From NCBI GenBank assembly GCA_003955985.1, contig CP033784.1, positions 1,364,001 through 1,428,000 on the forward strand: a stretch of 64,000 nt of DNA, in the 5' to 3' direction. Positions 22,234 through 30,810 of this stretch are shown in pieces. The position numbers and the translations under genes are program-made. The notes under the pieces are model-generated. The model saw nothing but the letters and a program-made list of their open reading frames with translations. It did no database searches and was not told where the DNA came from. The stretch is from Corynebacterium jeikeium (GTDB lineage Bacteria; Actinomycetota; Actinomycetes; Mycobacteriales; Mycobacteriaceae). Every line of letters starts with the position of its first letter. Position 1 is the first letter of the stretch.

Positions 22234-22572
22234 TAGAAACCCAGGGCTCACCATAACCGCAGGCCACGACATATAACGAAACGGTCACAAAGAGGGGGAC
22301 AGTTGGTAATTTTGTTACTTATGTTTTTTTAGAGCTTTTTGACCCGTAAAGTGCTTCGTGATGCCAATAGTGGACTCAAGGGTCCAGTATTGACCAATGA
22401 AAAACTCGCGGGAGCGCCGCTGTTGCTTTTGGTTCTGGTTTCGGTTCGACGTTTTTCGAAGTTCCACTCAAGACCTGGAGGCAACAACAGGAAGATATCC
22501 AACGATGGGGAAGTCGCTGGTGTCGATTCTGAGGCGTGAACGCACCCATAGGAGAAATGTAGGAGTAACGCG

Positions 22573-24210
22573 GTGCCGAGTAATCGCAAAGTCCGTGCAT
22601 CATATTGGACTCGTCCAATTGCCGGTATTATCACGGCGGGTCTTCTGGCGACGAACACTCAGGTCGCAGCTGCACAACCACTAAATCCGAGCGACGCCCA
22701 GATCCGTCAAGCGCGCGAGGCGGCCTCTAACGCCGAGTCGTACTTGCAGTCCCTGGTCGCCGAGGTAACTTCCAGCGAGCGCCGGGTATCTGACCTCGAG
22801 CTACGCATGGGCACTCTCCGCGAGGATGTCAACAAGGCCATGGTAGACCTTGAGAACGCTCGAGATGCCGCTAACCGTGCGCGCGAGGCGGTCGACGAGG
22901 CACGGATCCAACTCGACCGTTCCCGCGCTGAGCTCGCTAGTGCCCAGAAGCAGTTCGACGAGCTAGCACGCACCATCATGCGCCAGGGACGTTCCAGCGG
23001 CTCGATTCTCGAAGGTGCGCGAGATGCATCCGAGGCTATTAACCGCCTGTCCGCTTTGCGTCGCGAAGCTGATCGTCAAGAGCAGACCGTTGACTCCCTG
23101 GATAAGAATCGAACCGAGGCTGCTAACCAGGAGTCCACGCTTCGCAAGAAGAGTGACGAGGCTCAGCAGGCGGAAGCCACCGCAAACCAGCGAAACACCG
23201 ATGCTCAGAACGCGTACTCCGAGGCAAACGAGGAGCTTCAAAAGGAGCAAGCTGATTACCAGCAGGCTCAGGTCGATCGCGATGCCGCAAAGGCATCTTT
23301 GGATGCAGCCCGAAACGCGGTCAACGAGCTGAACTCCCAGCGCCAGAATTACGAGAACGAGCAGGCCCGCAAGGAAGCGGAAGACGCCGCTGCCAAGAAG
23401 GCCGCTGAGGAAGCCGCAGCTAAGACTCGCGCCGAGGCGCAGTCGAACCAGACTGATGAGGATTCCTCTTCTGAGTCCACAGATGAAAGCTCTAGCACCA
23501 CTGGTTCTACGGGCTCGACTGGTTCCACTAGCTCAACTGACTCGACTGGTTCCACTGACTCTACCGACTCGACTGGTTCTACGGGCTCCACTGGCTCGAC
23601 TGGTTCTAGCAGCTCGACCGACTCCACTGGCTCCACCAGTTCCTCTGAGACGACCGAATCTTCGGACTCCTCTGAGTCCACCGAGACCTCGGAATCTTCT
23701 AGCACCGACAGCTCGTCGTCAAGCGGCACCCCGGCGCAGACTGTGGCGCCGACGAATCCAGAGACTGGTCAGAGCACCTCGGGTTCTTCCAGCCAGAAGG
23801 TCGAGACTGTCATCGCACGCGCGATGGGGCAGCTCGGTGTCCCATACGCATGGGGCGGCGGCAACGCCAACGGCCCGACCAAGGGCATCCGTGACGGCGG
23901 AGTAGCTGACTCCCACGGCGACTACAACAAGATTGGTTTCGACTGCTCGGGCCTGACTCTGTACGCCTACGCCGCTGTCGGCATTGACCTGCCTCACTAC
24001 ACCGGCTACCAGTACCAGCGCGGAAAGCACTACCCGGCATCTCAGATGAAGCGTGGTGACCTGCTGTTCTGGGGCCCGAATGGTCATGGCCACGTCGCTA
24101 TCTACCTGGGCGATGGCAAGATGATTGAGGCACCGCAGTCCGGTTCTGTGGTTAAGATTTCGCCAGTCCGTTATAACGGAATGACACCGAACGTTGTCCG
24201 CCTCGTCTAG
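22573..24210 (+). CDS. Secreted NlpC/P60 peptidoglycan hydrolase with coiled coil and Ser/Thr linker
   Basis: This is a RipA/RipC-type endopeptidase that would cleave peptidoglycan stem peptides at division. The 545-residue protein has a signal peptide (cleavage near VAAAQP, about residue 34), a long coiled coil (about 40-290), then a low-complexity linker of Ser/Thr/Gly/Asp/Glu (about 296-387). The catalytic NlpC/P60 domain (about 409-545) has C458 in DCSGL, H507 in GHGHVAIY and E519 in MIEAP as likely catalytic residues. The coiled coil is the kind that in RipC/EnvC-like proteins contacts FtsEX. GTG 22573 follows TAGGAG. Its position corresponds to Rv1477 (ripA), but only one such gene is present here rather than a ripA-ripB pair. 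Confidence 0.9.
   Translation: MPSNRKVRASYWTRPIAGIITAGLLATNTQVAAAQPLNPSDAQIRQAREAASNAESYLQSLVAEVTSSERRVSDLELRMGTLREDVNKAMVDLENARDAANRAREAVDEARIQLDRSRAELASAQKQFDELARTIMRQGRSSGSILEGARDASEAINRLSALRREADRQEQTVDSLDKNRTEAANQESTLRKKSDEAQQAEATANQRNTDAQNAYSEANEELQKEQADYQQAQVDRDAAKASLDAARNAVNELNSQRQNYENEQARKEAEDAAAKKAAEEAAAKTRAEAQSNQTDEDSSSESTDESSSTTGSTGSTGSTSSTDSTGSTDSTDSTGSTGSTGSTGSSSSTDSTGSTSSSETTESSDSSESTETSESSSTDSSSSSGTPAQTVAPTNPETGQSTSGSSSQKVETVIARAMGQLGVPYAWGGGNANGPTKGIRDGGVADSHGDYNKIGFDCSGLTLYAYAAVGIDLPHYTGYQYQRGKHYPASQMKRGDLLFWGPNGHGHVAIYLGDGKMIEAPQSGSVVKISPVRYNGMTPNVVRLV
23500..23660 (+). repeat. In-frame Ser-Thr-Gly/Asp coding repeats
   Basis: Units of the type TCTACGGGCTCGACTGGT and TCCACTGACTCGACTGGT encode runs of GST and DST. 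All units are multiples of 3 nt, so copy changes would alter linker length without a frameshift. Confidence 0.75.
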
Positions 24211-24230
24211 TTTCTAACGACGTGTTCTAC

Positions 24231-24248
24231 AGGTCGGGCGACCGACCT
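24231..24248 (+). other. Hairpin before the moxR ribosome-binding site
   Basis: AGGTCGG-GCGA-CCGACCT is a perfect 7-bp stem with a tetraloop, 20 nt after the hydrolase stop and just before AGAAGGG of the next gene. No T-tract follows, so a role in mRNA processing or translation is more likely than termination. Confidence 0.6.
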
Positions 24249-24264
24249 AAAGAAGGGTTTCTCT

Positions 24265-25269
24265 GTGACCTACCCAACGCCCACTGACCACACGGACCTC
24301 GAGCGCGCATACGCGGAGCTGGGGAAGGTTGTGGTTGGCCAGGAGCACCTGATTAAGCAGCTCTTCATCGCGATGCTCGCAGGAGGTCATGTCCTGCTCG
24401 AAGGTGTTCCGGGTGTTGCGAAAACTCTGGCAGTGTCTACTTTTGCCACAGTGATGGGTGGGTCCTACTCCCGTATCCAGTTCACTCCGGATTTGGTGCC
24501 ATCAGATATTGTCGGCACCCGGATTTTCCGCCAGGACACCTCGGAGTTCATTGTCGAGCCCGGCCCGGTCATGTCAAATATCGTGCTCGCTGATGAAATC
24601 AACCGCGCACCGGCGAAGGTGCAGTCGGCTCTGCTGGAAGTCATGGCAGAGCACCAGGTGTCCATCGCAGGGGAGTCCACGCCAGTACCGGAGCCGTTTT
24701 TGGTTCTGGCCACGCAAAACCCAATCGAAAACCAGGGTGTCTACCCACTGCCGGAGGCCCAGCGGGACCGTTTCCTATTTAAGGTCCTCGTGGGTTACCC
24801 CACTCCGGCGGAAGAGCGGGAGATTGTCTACCGCATGGGAGCCACCCCTCCAGTCGCGCAGCAGATTCTCACCCCAGAGAGTGTTCGGGAACTGCAGCGC
24901 GCTACCCGCGAAGTCTTTGTCCACCACACACTGATTGACTACATCGTGGCCGTCATCGAACTCACCCGCAATCCGATGCGGGCGGAGTTGAAGGATGTCG
25001 ACCGCTGGCTTTCCTATGGCGCATCACCGCGTGCAACTCTTGGTGCTGTCGCGGCTGCCCGCGCCCACGCGCTGTTTTCCGGTCGCGACTATGTCGTGCC
25101 GGACGATGTGGTTTCCGTGCTTCCCGACGTGCTGCGTCATCGCTTGGTCCTGTCCTATGAGGGCCTGGCCGATGGCGTTACTCCCGAACGGATTATTGAC
25201 ATCGTGTTGTCTCACGTGCGCCTTCCCCAAGGCGCGAGCACTGGCTCCGATGAGGGCACTGCCTCCTAA
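24265..25269 (+). CDS. moxR: MoxR-family AAA+ ATPase
   Basis: MoxR ATPases act as chaperones with DUF58 and VWA partner proteins, often for envelope or metal-centre maturation. The 334-residue protein has Walker A GVPGVAKTL, Walker B VLADEINRAP, sensor 1 LATQNPIENQG and the C-terminal lid. GTG 24265 follows AGAAGGG at 7 nt. It overlaps the DUF58 gene by one base (TAATG) and lies downstream of the NlpC/P60 gene, as with Rv1479 (moxR1) in M. tuberculosis. This suggests the complex works on the cell envelope. Confidence 0.93.
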   Translation: MTYPTPTDHTDLERAYAELGKVVVGQEHLIKQLFIAMLAGGHVLLEGVPGVAKTLAVSTFATVMGGSYSRIQFTPDLVPSDIVGTRIFRQDTSEFIVEPGPVMSNIVLADEINRAPAKVQSALLEVMAEHQVSIAGESTPVPEPFLVLATQNPIENQGVYPLPEAQRDRFLFKVLVGYPTPAEEREIVYRMGATPPVAQQILTPESVRELQRATREVFVHHTLIDYIVAVIELTRNPMRAELKDVDRWLSYGASPRATLGAVAAARAHALFSGRDYVVPDDVVSVLPDVLRHRLVLSYEGLADGVTPERIIDIVLSHVRLPQGASTGSDEGTAS

Positions 25270-26117
25270 TGTCAGCTCGTGAAGACGATCTTCCACGCGT
25301 CCTGGCGTACTTAGAGCTAACTGTTACGCGTAAGCTCAACGGACTTTTGCGCGGCAGCTTTCTCTCCACCGCTACTGGAGATGGCTCTGAGCCGGTTGGC
25401 TCCCGCGAATATGTCATCGGCGATGATGTTCGCCAGATGAACTGGGCAGTGACAGCCCGTACTGGAGTGCCGCATGTTCGCACCTCCGAGGCCGAGCGTG
25501 AGCTGGAGTGCTGGATTGTCGCCGAACCCGCCGCACGTCTGTCCACGGGATTGGCCGATACCACCAAACGACATCTGCTCACCGCCGCTGCCGGCGCTGT
25601 GACTATGCTTAACGACGCCCCGGGGTCCCGAACTGGATTAATCGCCGGTGGCACTCCAGTGCCCGCGGGCCAGGGCCGTGCCCACAGCTTGATGCTGCTC
25701 AAGCAGTTGGCTGACGCGACTGCTGAGCATAACCTCGCAGCGGATATTGACACAGTAATGACTCAGGCTCCGCGCGCTGGGCTGTTGGTTGTCATCTCGG
25801 ATTTCCTTGGATCACTCGATTGGGCGCGCCCGCTGCGCGTTGCCTCGGCCTCGACAGAGATTATGGCGATTCGCCTGGTAGATCCAGCCGATGAAGCCTT
25901 ACCCGGCGAAGGCCCGGTGGTCATGGCGGATTCAGCTACCGGCGAGACCATTGAACTCAACATCAACGACAAGACCCGCGCCGAGTATGCAGCTCAGGCT
26001 CGTGCCCACCACGAGCGTGTAATCAATGAACTGCGCAAATGCCGTGCTCGCGTTATTACCTTGCGTACGGATTCCGATTGGGTACTGGATTTTGCTCGAC
26101 AAATTGGCCAACATTAG
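25269..26117 (+). CDS. DUF58-domain protein, MoxR partner
   Basis: The 282-residue protein carries the DUF58 domain with the signature SREYVIGDDVRQMNWAVTAR (about residues 46-65), conserved in MoxR-linked proteins, and a VWA-like fold in the second half (GLLVVISDFLGSLDWA). Unlike many relatives it has no N-terminal membrane helices, so it is probably cytosolic. The ATG overlaps the moxR stop, indicating coupling. It is the positional counterpart of Rv1480. The biochemical role is unknown beyond adaptor function suggested for the family. Confidence 0.88.
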   Translation: MSAREDDLPRVLAYLELTVTRKLNGLLRGSFLSTATGDGSEPVGSREYVIGDDVRQMNWAVTARTGVPHVRTSEAERELECWIVAEPAARLSTGLADTTKRHLLTAAAGAVTMLNDAPGSRTGLIAGGTPVPAGQGRAHSLMLLKQLADATAEHNLAADIDTVMTQAPRAGLLVVISDFLGSLDWARPLRVASASTEIMAIRLVDPADEALPGEGPVVMADSATGETIELNINDKTRAEYAAQARAHHERVINELRKCRARVITLRTDSDWVLDFARQIGQH

Positions 26118-26232
26118 CGTCTGAGTAACCGCTTGTTAGTGCTATCTTTTTTGGGCCACCGACTAACCGGCTATAGCCACTGGTTTATACGCGACTGTTT
26201 AGGCGACTGGATGTGAGGAAACTGATACCGCG

Positions 26233-27225
26233 ATGACGTTCCTAAACTCAACTTTTGCGCACCCAGGGTGGCTGCTCGCACTCGCTCTGCCTCTCGTGGC
26301 AGCCGTGGCCTATTGGATCAGCACTAAGCAGCGAAAGCAACGTGCCATTGCCTTTGGCAACTTCACCATCGTTGGGTCACTGGGGAATAAGTCGTCGGCA
26401 CGCCTGCGCCATGTCGTGGCTATCAATGCGCTGTTGTCGCTAGTTCTGGTCATCATTTCATTGGCTGGTCCGATTTCGGAGACCAAAGTCGCCCGCAACC
26501 GAGCGACGGTCATGCTGGTGGTCGACGTTTCGCTGTCTATGTCGGCGACAGATGTTGCGCCAGACCGCATCACTGCCGCTAAAGAAGCCGGCCAAGAGTT
26601 CGTGGAGAACCTTCCCGACGACCTCAATATCGGCCTGGTGACGTTCTCTGGTCGCGCTCGCACTGCTGTTAGCCCGACTACCAACCATGACACCGTGAAT
26701 CGAGCGCTCCAGGCTGCTGAGTTAGATCAGGCGACTGCGACCGGTGATGCCATCGCAGCCGCGCTCGATGCCATCAATCAGTTCAGCGACTCAGTTCAGG
26801 GCGGGGGAGAAGGCGCCCCACCAGCTACAATCGTGCTGCTTTCCGACGGCAAACAGACCGTCCCACAAGAACTCGACGATCCCCGCGGCGCATATACCGC
26901 CGCCGCCGAAGCCGCCAAGGCCGGGGTGCCAGTCAACACGATTTCGTTCGGTACCGCGCAAGGCGCAATCACGGTTCAGGGCGAATTAATTCCAGTGCCT
27001 AACGACGACGATTCGCTGCGAGAGATCGCCCGTCGAACAAAAGGTGAGTTCTTCAGCGCTGGTTCCCTCGAGCAGCTCCGCGATGCCTATGGCTCACTGG
27101 AAGATGACATCGGTTACGAACTCAAGCGGGCCGAGAATCCGAGGCCCTATCTGATCGCAGCCTTCGCGATGCTGCTAGTGACCGTGGGCTCACTGCTTGT
27201 GACCAATCGTCGAATTCCGCAGTAG
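26233..27225 (+). CDS. Membrane-anchored VWA-domain (BatA-like) protein
   Basis: Two N-terminal hydrophobic segments (about residues 10-28 and 52-72) are followed by an extracytoplasmic von Willebrand A domain with a complete MIDAS: DVSLSMS, a central threonine region (TATGDA) and LLSDGKQT. A final helix (about 300-322, YLIAAFAMLLVTVGSLLV) lies near the C-terminus. The 330-residue protein is the third member of the MoxR-DUF58-VWA set and corresponds to Rv1481. ATG 26233 has GAGGAAA upstream at long spacing. The MIDAS suggests metal-dependent protein contact at the outer membrane face. A repeated 12-mer follows 17 nt after its stop. Confidence 0.9.
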   Translation: MTFLNSTFAHPGWLLALALPLVAAVAYWISTKQRKQRAIAFGNFTIVGSLGNKSSARLRHVVAINALLSLVLVIISLAGPISETKVARNRATVMLVVDVSLSMSATDVAPDRITAAKEAGQEFVENLPDDLNIGLVTFSGRARTAVSPTTNHDTVNRALQAAELDQATATGDAIAAALDAINQFSDSVQGGGEGAPPATIVLLSDGKQTVPQELDDPRGAYTAAAEAAKAGVPVNTISFGTAQGAITVQGELIPVPNDDDSLREIARRTKGEFFSAGSLEQLRDAYGSLEDDIGYELKRAENPRPYLIAAFAMLLVTVGSLLVTNRRIPQ

Positions 27226-27241
27226 GGCTGGGTTAGGGTGC

Positions 27242-27253
27242 CGTCGTAAAGCG
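27242..27253 (+). repeat. CGTCGTAAAGCG 3'-flank motif, copy 1
   Basis: This is the first of three exact copies in the window. It starts 17 nt after the stop of the VWA gene, on the same strand. Confidence 0.6.
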
Positions 27254-27344
27254 ATTTGTATGGAACCCGATTGGCAGGAGACGCCGGGGGCATTGAGCAG
27301 TCGTCTTATGGAGTCCTCAGACTGCGCTACTAACATGATTAGCT

Positions 27345-28403
27345 ATGTCTTCTGATAATTTTGACGCTATTTTGCTGTTGTCTTTCGGCGGTCCCGAAAA
27401 GATGGCCGATGTGCGTCCCTTCCTGGAGAATGTCACCCGCGGCCGCGGAATTCCGCCGGAGAGGTTGGACGAAGTCGGTGCACACTACGCGCACTTTGGC
27501 GGTAAGTCCCCGCTCAACGATTTAAACCGCGAAATTGTCTCCAACCTTAAGGCTGAGCTCACTCGCCGTGGCTATGACTTGCCTGTTTATTTCGGCAATC
27601 GCAATTGGCATCCGATGGCTGAAGACACCGCGGCAAAGATGGCTGATGACGGTGTTAAGCGAGCGCTCGTTTTCGCCACTAGCGCCTGGGGCGGCTACTC
27701 CGGCTGCCGCCAGTATCACGAAGACATTGCTCGGATGCGCGAATCTCTGGGCGACCGTGCTTTTGACATGGAGAAAATCCGGAGCTTCTACGATCATCCG
27801 CTCTTTATAAAAGCCTATGCAGACGCAGTGCGTGAGGCGTTTGCCAAGCTACCGGATGACCGCCGTGAGGACACCCGGCTTATTTTCACCGCTCACTCTA
27901 TTCCGGTCTCTGCGGACAAGGCATCCGGGCCGGTAGAGCTCGGCGGAAATCTTTACTCCCGCCAGGTCAACGAAGCAGCACGGCTCGTCGCCGACGCAGT
28001 GGGTATCACCGACTTTGACGTCGTCTGGCAGTCCCGCTCTGGCCCGGAGCACGTGCCGTGGTTGGAGCCTGACATCGTCGACCACGTTGAAGCGAAGGTC
28101 GCCAACGGCCTCCGATCCGCAATAGTGTGCCCGATTGGCTTCATCTCGGATCATGTTGAGGTCGCCTGGGATTTGGATGCTGAGCTTCAGGATGAAATGG
28201 CTCATCACGACATCGTCATCGAGCGGGTCGCAACGCCTGGTCCGACGGCTACTTTCACCGACATGCTCGTGGAGCTCATCGAAGAGCGCATCGCAGATGT
28301 CAAGCCCCGCCGTCTGGGAAGTGAACCGCTACTCGGCTCGGCCTGCAACGGCGCCCCCTGCGCCGCATCCTGTTGTACCCCGGCAAAGCGCCGCCCACAC
28401 TGA
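27345..28403 (+). CDS. cpfC: Ferrochelatase (coproporphyrin III ferrochelatase, CpfC type)
   Basis: The enzyme inserts Fe2+ into coproporphyrin III in the actinobacterial coproheme branch of haem synthesis; older names are hemH/hemZ. The 352-residue protein shows LLLSFGGPE at the N-terminus, IFTAHSIP with the catalytic histidine, VWQSRSGP and [12 protein letters not shown]. The C-terminus carries [11 protein letters not shown], the cysteine set of the actinobacterial [2Fe-2S] ferrochelatases. ATG 27345 lies 8 nt after a TAACAT box and may be leaderless. It corresponds to Rv1485. It has no haem-gene neighbours in the window. Confidence 0.95.
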   Translation: MSSDNFDAILLLSFGGPEKMADVRPFLENVTRGRGIPPERLDEVGAHYAHFGGKSPLNDLNREIVSNLKAELTRRGYDLPVYFGNRNWHPMAEDTAAKMADDGVKRALVFATSAWGGYSGCRQYHEDIARMRESLGDRAFDMEKIRSFYDHPLFIKAYADAVREAFAKLPDDRREDTRLIFTAHSIPVSADKASGPVELGGNLYSRQVNEAARLVADAVGITDFDVVWQSRSGPEHVPWLEPDIVDHVEAKVANGLRSAIVCPIGFISDHVEVAWDLDAELQDEMAHHDIVIERVATPGPTATFTDMLVELIEERIADVKPRRLGSEPLLGSACNGAPCAASCCTPAKRRPH

Positions 28404-28443
28404 TTCCTTTGGCGGCAATGGGGCCGCGGGGCAAGGCAAATCC

Positions 28444-29301
28444 CTAGCGAGTCCACTCCTGAATCGCGTATTCCACCGCGCTCATCCGCGCCTGCCGAAT
28501 CTTCCGCCACAGCGGGATGAGCTGCGCATCAAACGCGGCGCTGCCGTGCCCCGACTCGCTGCCCTGTGCCACCGCCAGAATCGACGACACCCGATCAGCT
28601 CTGGCGAGCACTCCCAGTGCACGGCGTGGCACATCATCCGGCACAAAGGCCATGTCCAGGTGGTCATCGAGCATGCCGACCATCAGCCGGGGATCCACTT
28701 TCGGGGCACCACTGCTTGACGACGTCAGCGGTGAACGCGGCATCGCCGCAATCGTGGCAGCCGCAACCCGCGCCGCATCTGCCAGCTGTAAATCCGCCTC
28801 GCCAGGGGAGAGATAGGCCGGCTCGGGAATGTGGCCTTCCAGTGTGTACCAATGCCACTGCGGTAGGCCTGGCACCGGCGTTGTCACTGGTATGAGCACA
28901 TGGTTCCAGCCCGGCTCCGCATCCGCAATCACAATGGCCGAGCCTGCTGCGCGTGCAGCTTCAGCGGCGTCGGTTCCCGCAGGCAGTGCAGGTGCATCAC
29001 CGGGCCCGGAGAGAATGAGGCGGACGAGGGGACGGTGGTCACTGTGCCAATCTCCCGCTTCAGTAACCGCTCGAAGAAGGCGGAGCATGTCGCTTCGATC
29101 GAGATCAGCGTCGCAATCGATGACATTCGGAACCGTGGCGTCGGCAAGCACGAACGTCCCCGGAACTGACGTGGGTCCGCCGAGCGAGTCTAGCGCGTCG
29201 AGGAGATGATCGTAGTTTTCCAAACCCGACAACCACGCGCCCAGCCAAAGGGCGATGTGCTGAGTTGGACTCCAGACCTGGTCGAGAACACTGCGCTGCA
29301 T
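28444..29301 (-). CDS. Uncharacterised actinobacterial protein (Rv1486c position)
   Basis: I do not recognise a named family. The 285-residue product begins MQRSVLDQVWSPTQHIALWL and is rich in Ala, Leu, Asp and Pro, with no membrane helix or signal peptide visible. Motifs that might be conserved are WHWYTLEGHIPEPAYLSPGEADLQLADA (split by turns) and a C-terminal helix ending WRKIRQARMSAVEYAIQEW. ATG 29301 lies 10 nt after a TAGGAT box; ATG 29313 and the open frame to 29448 are alternatives. It converges on ferrochelatase and is divergent from the DUF3097 gene. The same position in M. tuberculosis is held by Rv1486c. Confidence 0.75.
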   Translation of the reverse strand: MQRSVLDQVWSPTQHIALWLGAWLSGLENYDHLLDALDSLGGPTSVPGTFVLADATVPNVIDCDADLDRSDMLRLLRAVTEAGDWHSDHRPLVRLILSGPGDAPALPAGTDAAEAARAAGSAIVIADAEPGWNHVLIPVTTPVPGLPQWHWYTLEGHIPEPAYLSPGEADLQLADAARVAAATIAAMPRSPLTSSSSGAPKVDPRLMVGMLDDHLDMAFVPDDVPRRALGVLARADRVSSILAVAQGSESGHGSAAFDAQLIPLWRKIRQARMSAVEYAIQEWTR

Positions 29302-29366
29302 AGTGCAGCTCATCCTAGTGCAGCGTGTCGTTGGTCCCGTAACCGATGCTGTTAATCTCAGTACCC

Positions 29367-30221
29367 ATGAGCTTTCAAGACCCGTACCGCAATCAGGACG
29401 TGTTCGCTGGCGCACGTGGCCACCGCCGCCGTATCCCACAGCCGGCACGCGAGGTGACAGCAGAAAATGGTGTTGTCGTCGAGGCGTCCTATGACGGATT
29501 CGTCGGTGCCATTATCGGGTTGGAGAAAACTTTCGACGGCTGGTGCGTCCGGCTGGAGGGCCGCCACGGCAAGTCTCGGCTGTTTCCCATGCACGAGCGC
29601 GGTTTTCTCATCGACGGCAAACCTGTGACTCTGGTGCGTCCGAAAGCACAACCCAAAAAGCCCTCGCAGGATCTGTCGGCATCGGGCTCGCGCAAGGTCC
29701 ACAACGTCAAGGCCAAGGTTGCTCTCCCCAGCCGTATCTGGGTCGAGGGTATTCATGACGCGGCAATCGTCGAGAAGGTGTGGGGCCACGATCTGCGTGT
29801 TGAGGGCGTAGTCGTGGAGTATCTGGAGGGCTTGGACAACCTTCCAGAACGCTTGGCCGAATTTGGTCCGGGTCCGAAGCGCCGCGTCGGAGTCCTGGCA
29901 GACCACTTGGTGGAGGGCAGTAAGGAAAGCCGCATGACTCAGCAGCTCGGCCCGCACGTGATGGTCACAGGCCACCCGTTTATCGATGTCTGGCAAGCGG
30001 TCAAACCCTCGTCGGTAGGCATCGAGGCATGGCCGGAAGTTCCCTACGGGGAGGACTGGAAGACAGGAATCTGCCGTCGCTTGGGCTGGGGAGACGACCC
30101 CAAGGAGGGCTGGCGACGTGTCTACGCAGGTGTACACACCTACCGTGATCTGGAGTCAGATTTGATTGGCGCAGTTGAGCGCCTGGTCGACTTCGTAACT
30201 GAGCCACATATGCAGTACTGA
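29367..30221 (+). CDS. DUF3097 protein with a TOPRIM-like signature
   Basis: The protein belongs to the actinobacterial family DUF3097, of unknown function. The 284 residues split into an N-terminal beta-rich part (about 25-95, with GFVGAIIGLEKTFDGWCVRLEGRHG divided by a turn), a basic linker (about 90-120), and a C-terminal part. That part begins RIWVEGIHDAAIVEKVWG (E127) and continues to RRVGVLADHLVEGSKE (D179). An E in VEGxxD followed by a later acidic LxDxLxxGSK block is how TOPRIM domains such as those of RNase M5 and DnaG look, so nucleic-acid processing is a reasonable guess. ATG 29367 lies 8 nt after TAATCT, suggesting a leaderless mRNA. Confidence 0.8.
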   Translation: MSFQDPYRNQDVFAGARGHRRRIPQPAREVTAENGVVVEASYDGFVGAIIGLEKTFDGWCVRLEGRHGKSRLFPMHERGFLIDGKPVTLVRPKAQPKKPSQDLSASGSRKVHNVKAKVALPSRIWVEGIHDAAIVEKVWGHDLRVEGVVVEYLEGLDNLPERLAEFGPGPKRRVGVLADHLVEGSKESRMTQQLGPHVMVTGHPFIDVWQAVKPSSVGIEAWPEVPYGEDWKTGICRRLGWGDDPKEGWRRVYAGVHTYRDLESDLIGAVERLVDFVTEPHMQY

Positions 30222-30281
30222 CCCCGGAATACTGGCTCCACTCGCCCCACATTTGTTCTGCAAAGTAGGTAGGGTGAGGGC

Positions 30282-30719
30282 GTGATTCCTCTCCTTTGGC
30301 TCGGAGCAAGCCTCCTACTGGTTCTCGGTGAACTCGCAGTCGGAGATTTAGCACTGTTAATGCTCGGAGGTGGTGCACTGGCAGCGTCCGGTGCGAGCCA
30401 GCTTGGAGCGCCGCTTTGGCTATCAGTGGTTATCTTCGCCGTTGTGTCCGCCGCACTTGTGCTGACAGTTCGCCCTGTGTTGCGCAAAAAGATGGCAAAA
30501 CCGGACAAGTCCGCCGAACTGGAGTCGCGTCCGGAACTGCTAGCGGGCCGTCATGCTGAGGTCATCGAGCCAGTTTCTTCGTCAGCGGGTCTGATTAAGG
30601 TCAACGGCGAGTTGTGGAGCGCGCGCAGTCTTCTGACTGCGCAGACCTTCGATGCGAAGGAAAGAGTCACGATTGTAGAGATTTCGGGCAATACCGCAGT
30701 AGTGGACAAGCTGCTCTGA
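30282..30719 (+). CDS. NfeD-family membrane protein
   Basis: This is a small NfeD protein of 145 residues with two or three membrane segments (about residues 2-65) and a C-terminal OB-like domain (about 85-145, GRHAEVIEPVSSSAGLIKVNGELW split by a turn). NfeD proteins are partners of SPFH proteins, and here the SPFH gene follows after 91 bp. GTG 30282 lies 6 nt after a TAGGGT box, suggesting a leaderless mRNA. It corresponds to Rv1487. A role in membrane microdomains is inferred from the family. Confidence 0.88.
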   Translation: MIPLLWLGASLLLVLGELAVGDLALLMLGGGALAASGASQLGAPLWLSVVIFAVVSAALVLTVRPVLRKKMAKPDKSAELESRPELLAGRHAEVIEPVSSSAGLIKVNGELWSARSLLTAQTFDAKERVTIVEISGNTAVVDKLL

Positions 30720-30810
30720 GCAGTCAACTCACTTAAAGGGCGCTCGGAGCACTCTTAGTTACTGACCATTAAATAACTGACCACACAGTTTCTAGCTACG
30801 GGGGAATCTC

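Larger units (their letters stand above)
21942..22572. other. Long regulatory gap before the NlpC/P60 gene
   Basis: These 631 bases hold no supported gene. In order they contain a terminator (22128-22158), a GlxR-like site (22218-22233), a dyad GTAATTTTGTTAC (22304-22316) and T-rich stretches near 22,320-22,350. A probable leader of up to 250 nt with small hairpins (for example GGAC/GTCC at 22373-22386) follows. I could not match the leader to a known riboswitch. Confidence 0.55.

Noticed and set aside
22240..22572. c-di-AMP (ydaO) riboswitch before the NlpC/P60 gene
   Set aside because: The leader length would fit, but I could not align the conserved core. Left for a covariance-model search.
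23500..23660. CRISPR-like array
   Set aside because: The short repeats are in-frame codons for Ser/Thr/Gly within a protein and have no spacers.
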